NCBI GenBank assembly: GCA_028290305.1
Contig: JAQGKC010000300.1
Span: 1-6,519 of the forward strand
DNA length: 6,519 bases
DNA from: Bradyrhizobium sp.
GTDB lineage: Bacteria; Pseudomonadota; Alphaproteobacteria; Rhizobiales; Xanthobacteraceae
Reading direction: 5' to 3'
Under the pieces are notes generated by a model, which had not been told where the DNA came from, did not search any database, and saw only the letters and a list, made by a program, of their open reading frames with translations. Numbering within the stretch: position 1 is the first letter of the stretch; every line of letters begins with the position of its first letter. Shown here piece by piece: positions 5,630-6,519 of this stretch. Position numbers and translations under genes: made by a program.

Positions 5630-5857
5630 CTATTGCCCGTGGCTGACAAGAACGTAGCGGCACGCGGGAGAAAGCTTTGGACGATTTTCCTTGAGGCAAG
5701 CCAGAATGGTAAAATCACCCTGATCCATCAGCTTGCGGCAGAGACGCTGGACGTCGCGCTCGCATGCCTTCTGCTCCTGGTCTGTACCAGAACGAGCAAA
5801 AGCGTCGGTCGAAGCTGGGACACACAGCAGGGTGAGCGCCAGGAAGAATTTGTGCAT
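5630..5857 (-). CDS. Secreted Cys-rich repeat protein (GLG1-like repeat)
   Basis: This encodes 75 residues. MHKFFLALTLLCVPASTDAFA is a Sec signal peptide with likely cleavage after Ala21. The mature part holds four cysteines at 32, 40, 54 and 66 (spacing C-x7-C-x13-C-x11-C) in KACERDVQRLC, ILACLKENRPKLS and PACRYVL. This fits one unit of the Cys-rich GLG1 repeat family (PF00839), found as small secreted proteins in rhizobia. The cysteines probably form two disulfides in the periplasm; the function is unknown. AAAGAGG (5864-5870) lies 6 bases before ATG 5857. The gene starts 56 bases after the efflux permease stop, so the two are probably co-transcribed, and the same order recurs in the decayed left copy. 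That recurrence suggests a lasting link between the two genes. Confidence 0.85.
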   Translation of the reverse strand: MHKFFLALTLLCVPASTDAFARSGTDQEQKACERDVQRLCRKLMDQGDFTILACLKENRPKLSPACRYVLVSHGQ

Positions 5858-6235
5858 GGTGGACCTCTTTCAGAATTGGACGGCTGCAGCGACCATGGAG
5901 GGCAAAATACCGTTCATTCCATCACCATCGCATGGTCGCTTTCGCCGGACGTAGGCGCGCTCCGCAGCAGCAGGACGAGGGGAATGGCGGCAAGCGAAAG
6001 GATCATCATCAGCTTGAAATCGTCGATGTAGCTGATGATTGAAGCCTGCGTTTGTATGAGCTGATCGAGCGCCGCGCGCCCGCTTGCGGTCCAGGGACTC
6101 AAGGCGTGCTGCACAATGCTGCTGTCGAATGCGTGATTGAATGCCGTGACATGGCTAGCGATGGTCGCGTGATTGACCTGATTGTTTCTGGTCAGCAGAT
6201 ACGAGACGACCGATATCCCCACACTGGAACCTACA
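5768..6235 (-). repeat. Right copy of the direct duplication
   Basis: This is homologous to 1295-1775 in the same orientation. Here the block is embedded in two intact frames: the 5' 90 bases of the Cys-rich gene, the 56-base spacer and the last 107 or so codons of the permease. This is therefore the parental-looking copy. On both sides the coding sequence continues while homology to the left copy stops. Confidence 0.85.
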
Positions 6236-6519
6236 TTGCGCGACAGGTTGTAGAGACCGGTACCGTCGGCGCGCTGCTCGGGTGCGAGCGTGGCGAACGT
6301 CACGGTTGTGAGCGGGACGAACAGGAATCCAAGTCCTGCTCCCTGGATGAAGCCAGTTACCGCGATCGTCCACTGGGAGACGTTCGGATTCCATCCGGTC
6401 ATGTCGTACATGGCCCAGGCGGTCAGCAGCAGGCCGATCATGAGCAGCAGCCTGGTATCGATCCGTCCGATCAGGCGCCCGACCAGGAACATGCAGGCCA
6501 TGGTGCCGAGGCCGCGCGG
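5914..6519 (-). CDS. DHA2 family drug-efflux MFS permease (5' end off window)
   Basis: The frame is open from the right edge to TGA 5914, 201 residues, starting PRGLGTMACMFLVGRLIGR, which is internal to the protein. ATG at 6501 is therefore not the start. The fragment matches the C-terminal 40 percent or so of EmrB/QacA-type 14-helix proton-driven exporters: the VGRLIGRIDTR loop, a helix at LLLMIGLLLTAWAMY, the signature region GAGLGFLFVPLTTVTFATL then APEQRADGTGLYNLSRNVG, VVSYLLTR, a long polar loop with LSPWTASGRAALDQ, and the last helix LMMILSLAAIPLVLLL. Such permeases usually work with an EmrA-type membrane-fusion protein encoded upstream, which would lie beyond the right edge. They export hydrophobic drugs or uncouplers; the substrate here is unknown. 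The Cys-rich gene follows after 56 bases. Confidence 0.92.
   Translation of the reverse strand, partial: PRGLGTMACMFLVGRLIGRIDTRLLLMIGLLLTAWAMYDMTGWNPNVSQWTIAVTGFIQGAGLGFLFVPLTTVTFATLAPEQRADGTGLYNLSRNVGSSVGISVVSYLLTRNNQVNHATIASHVTAFNHAFDSSIVQHALSPWTASGRAALDQLIQTQASIISYIDDFKLMMILSLAAIPLVLLLRSAPTSGESDHAMVME

Noticed and set aside
1295..6235. The repeated blocks as ends of a composite transposon
   Set aside because: They encode permease and Cys-rich fragments, not a transposase. I found no terminal inverted repeats or target-site duplication at their edges.
1..6519. tRNA, rRNA, CRISPR array, toxin-antitoxin pair or phage attachment site
   Set aside because: I looked on both strands and saw no cloverleaf-like segment, regularly spaced repeats, integrase or toxin-antitoxin pair.

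Overview
The window reads as a chromosomal or accessory segment of an alphaproteobacterium, most probably Bradyrhizobium or a close relative (Rhodopseudomonas, Nitrobacter). The reasons are the moderately GC-rich codon use, the small His-Asp-Pro secreted protein at the left edge, the DoxX protein, the single-repeat Cys-rich secreted protein and the DUF3376-type patatin. This placement rests on recognising family style and was not searched. Every gene I can support lies on the minus strand, so transcription runs from right to left.

In the direction of transcription, from the right edge: the C-terminal part of a DHA2 (EmrB/QacA-like) drug-efflux permease (5914-6519, cut by the window edge); a 75-residue secreted Cys-rich repeat protein (5630-5857); a spacer of about 180 bases with several inverted and direct repeats; an aldo/keto reductase (4384-5451); a large patatin-like lipid hydrolase (1866-4307); a decayed second copy of the permease tail (1454-1775) followed by a truncated copy of the Cys-rich gene (1277-1396); a spacer with inverted repeats; a DoxX-type membrane protein (631-1059); a 26-codon, extremely basic micro-ORF with a near-perfect Shine-Dalgarno (449-529) and a GC-rich hairpin after it (415-440); and a secreted small protein of unknown function (1-335, cut by the left edge).

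The main structural fact is a direct duplication. The block 1295-1775 repeats the block 5768-6235 in the same orientation, with homologous points about 4.46 kb apart. Both copies carry [permease 3' end, short spacer, 5' end of the Cys-rich gene]. The right copy looks functional. The left copy is broken on both sides: the permease has lost its upstream body and the Cys-rich gene has lost all four of its mature cysteines. The patatin and reductase genes lie between the repeats, so recombination between them could delete or amplify that pair. Similarity is mosaic: 90 bases at the permease 3' end are identical, the rest of the permease tail is about 88 percent identical, and the spacer and Cys-rich parts are far more diverged.

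The reductase and patatin are 76 bases apart and probably co-transcribed. A shared role, such as handling lipid-derived carbonyls after acyl hydrolysis, is only a guess. I see no RNA gene, transposase, CRISPR array or recognisable defence system. The items best worth following up are the duplication mosaic and the basic micro-ORF.
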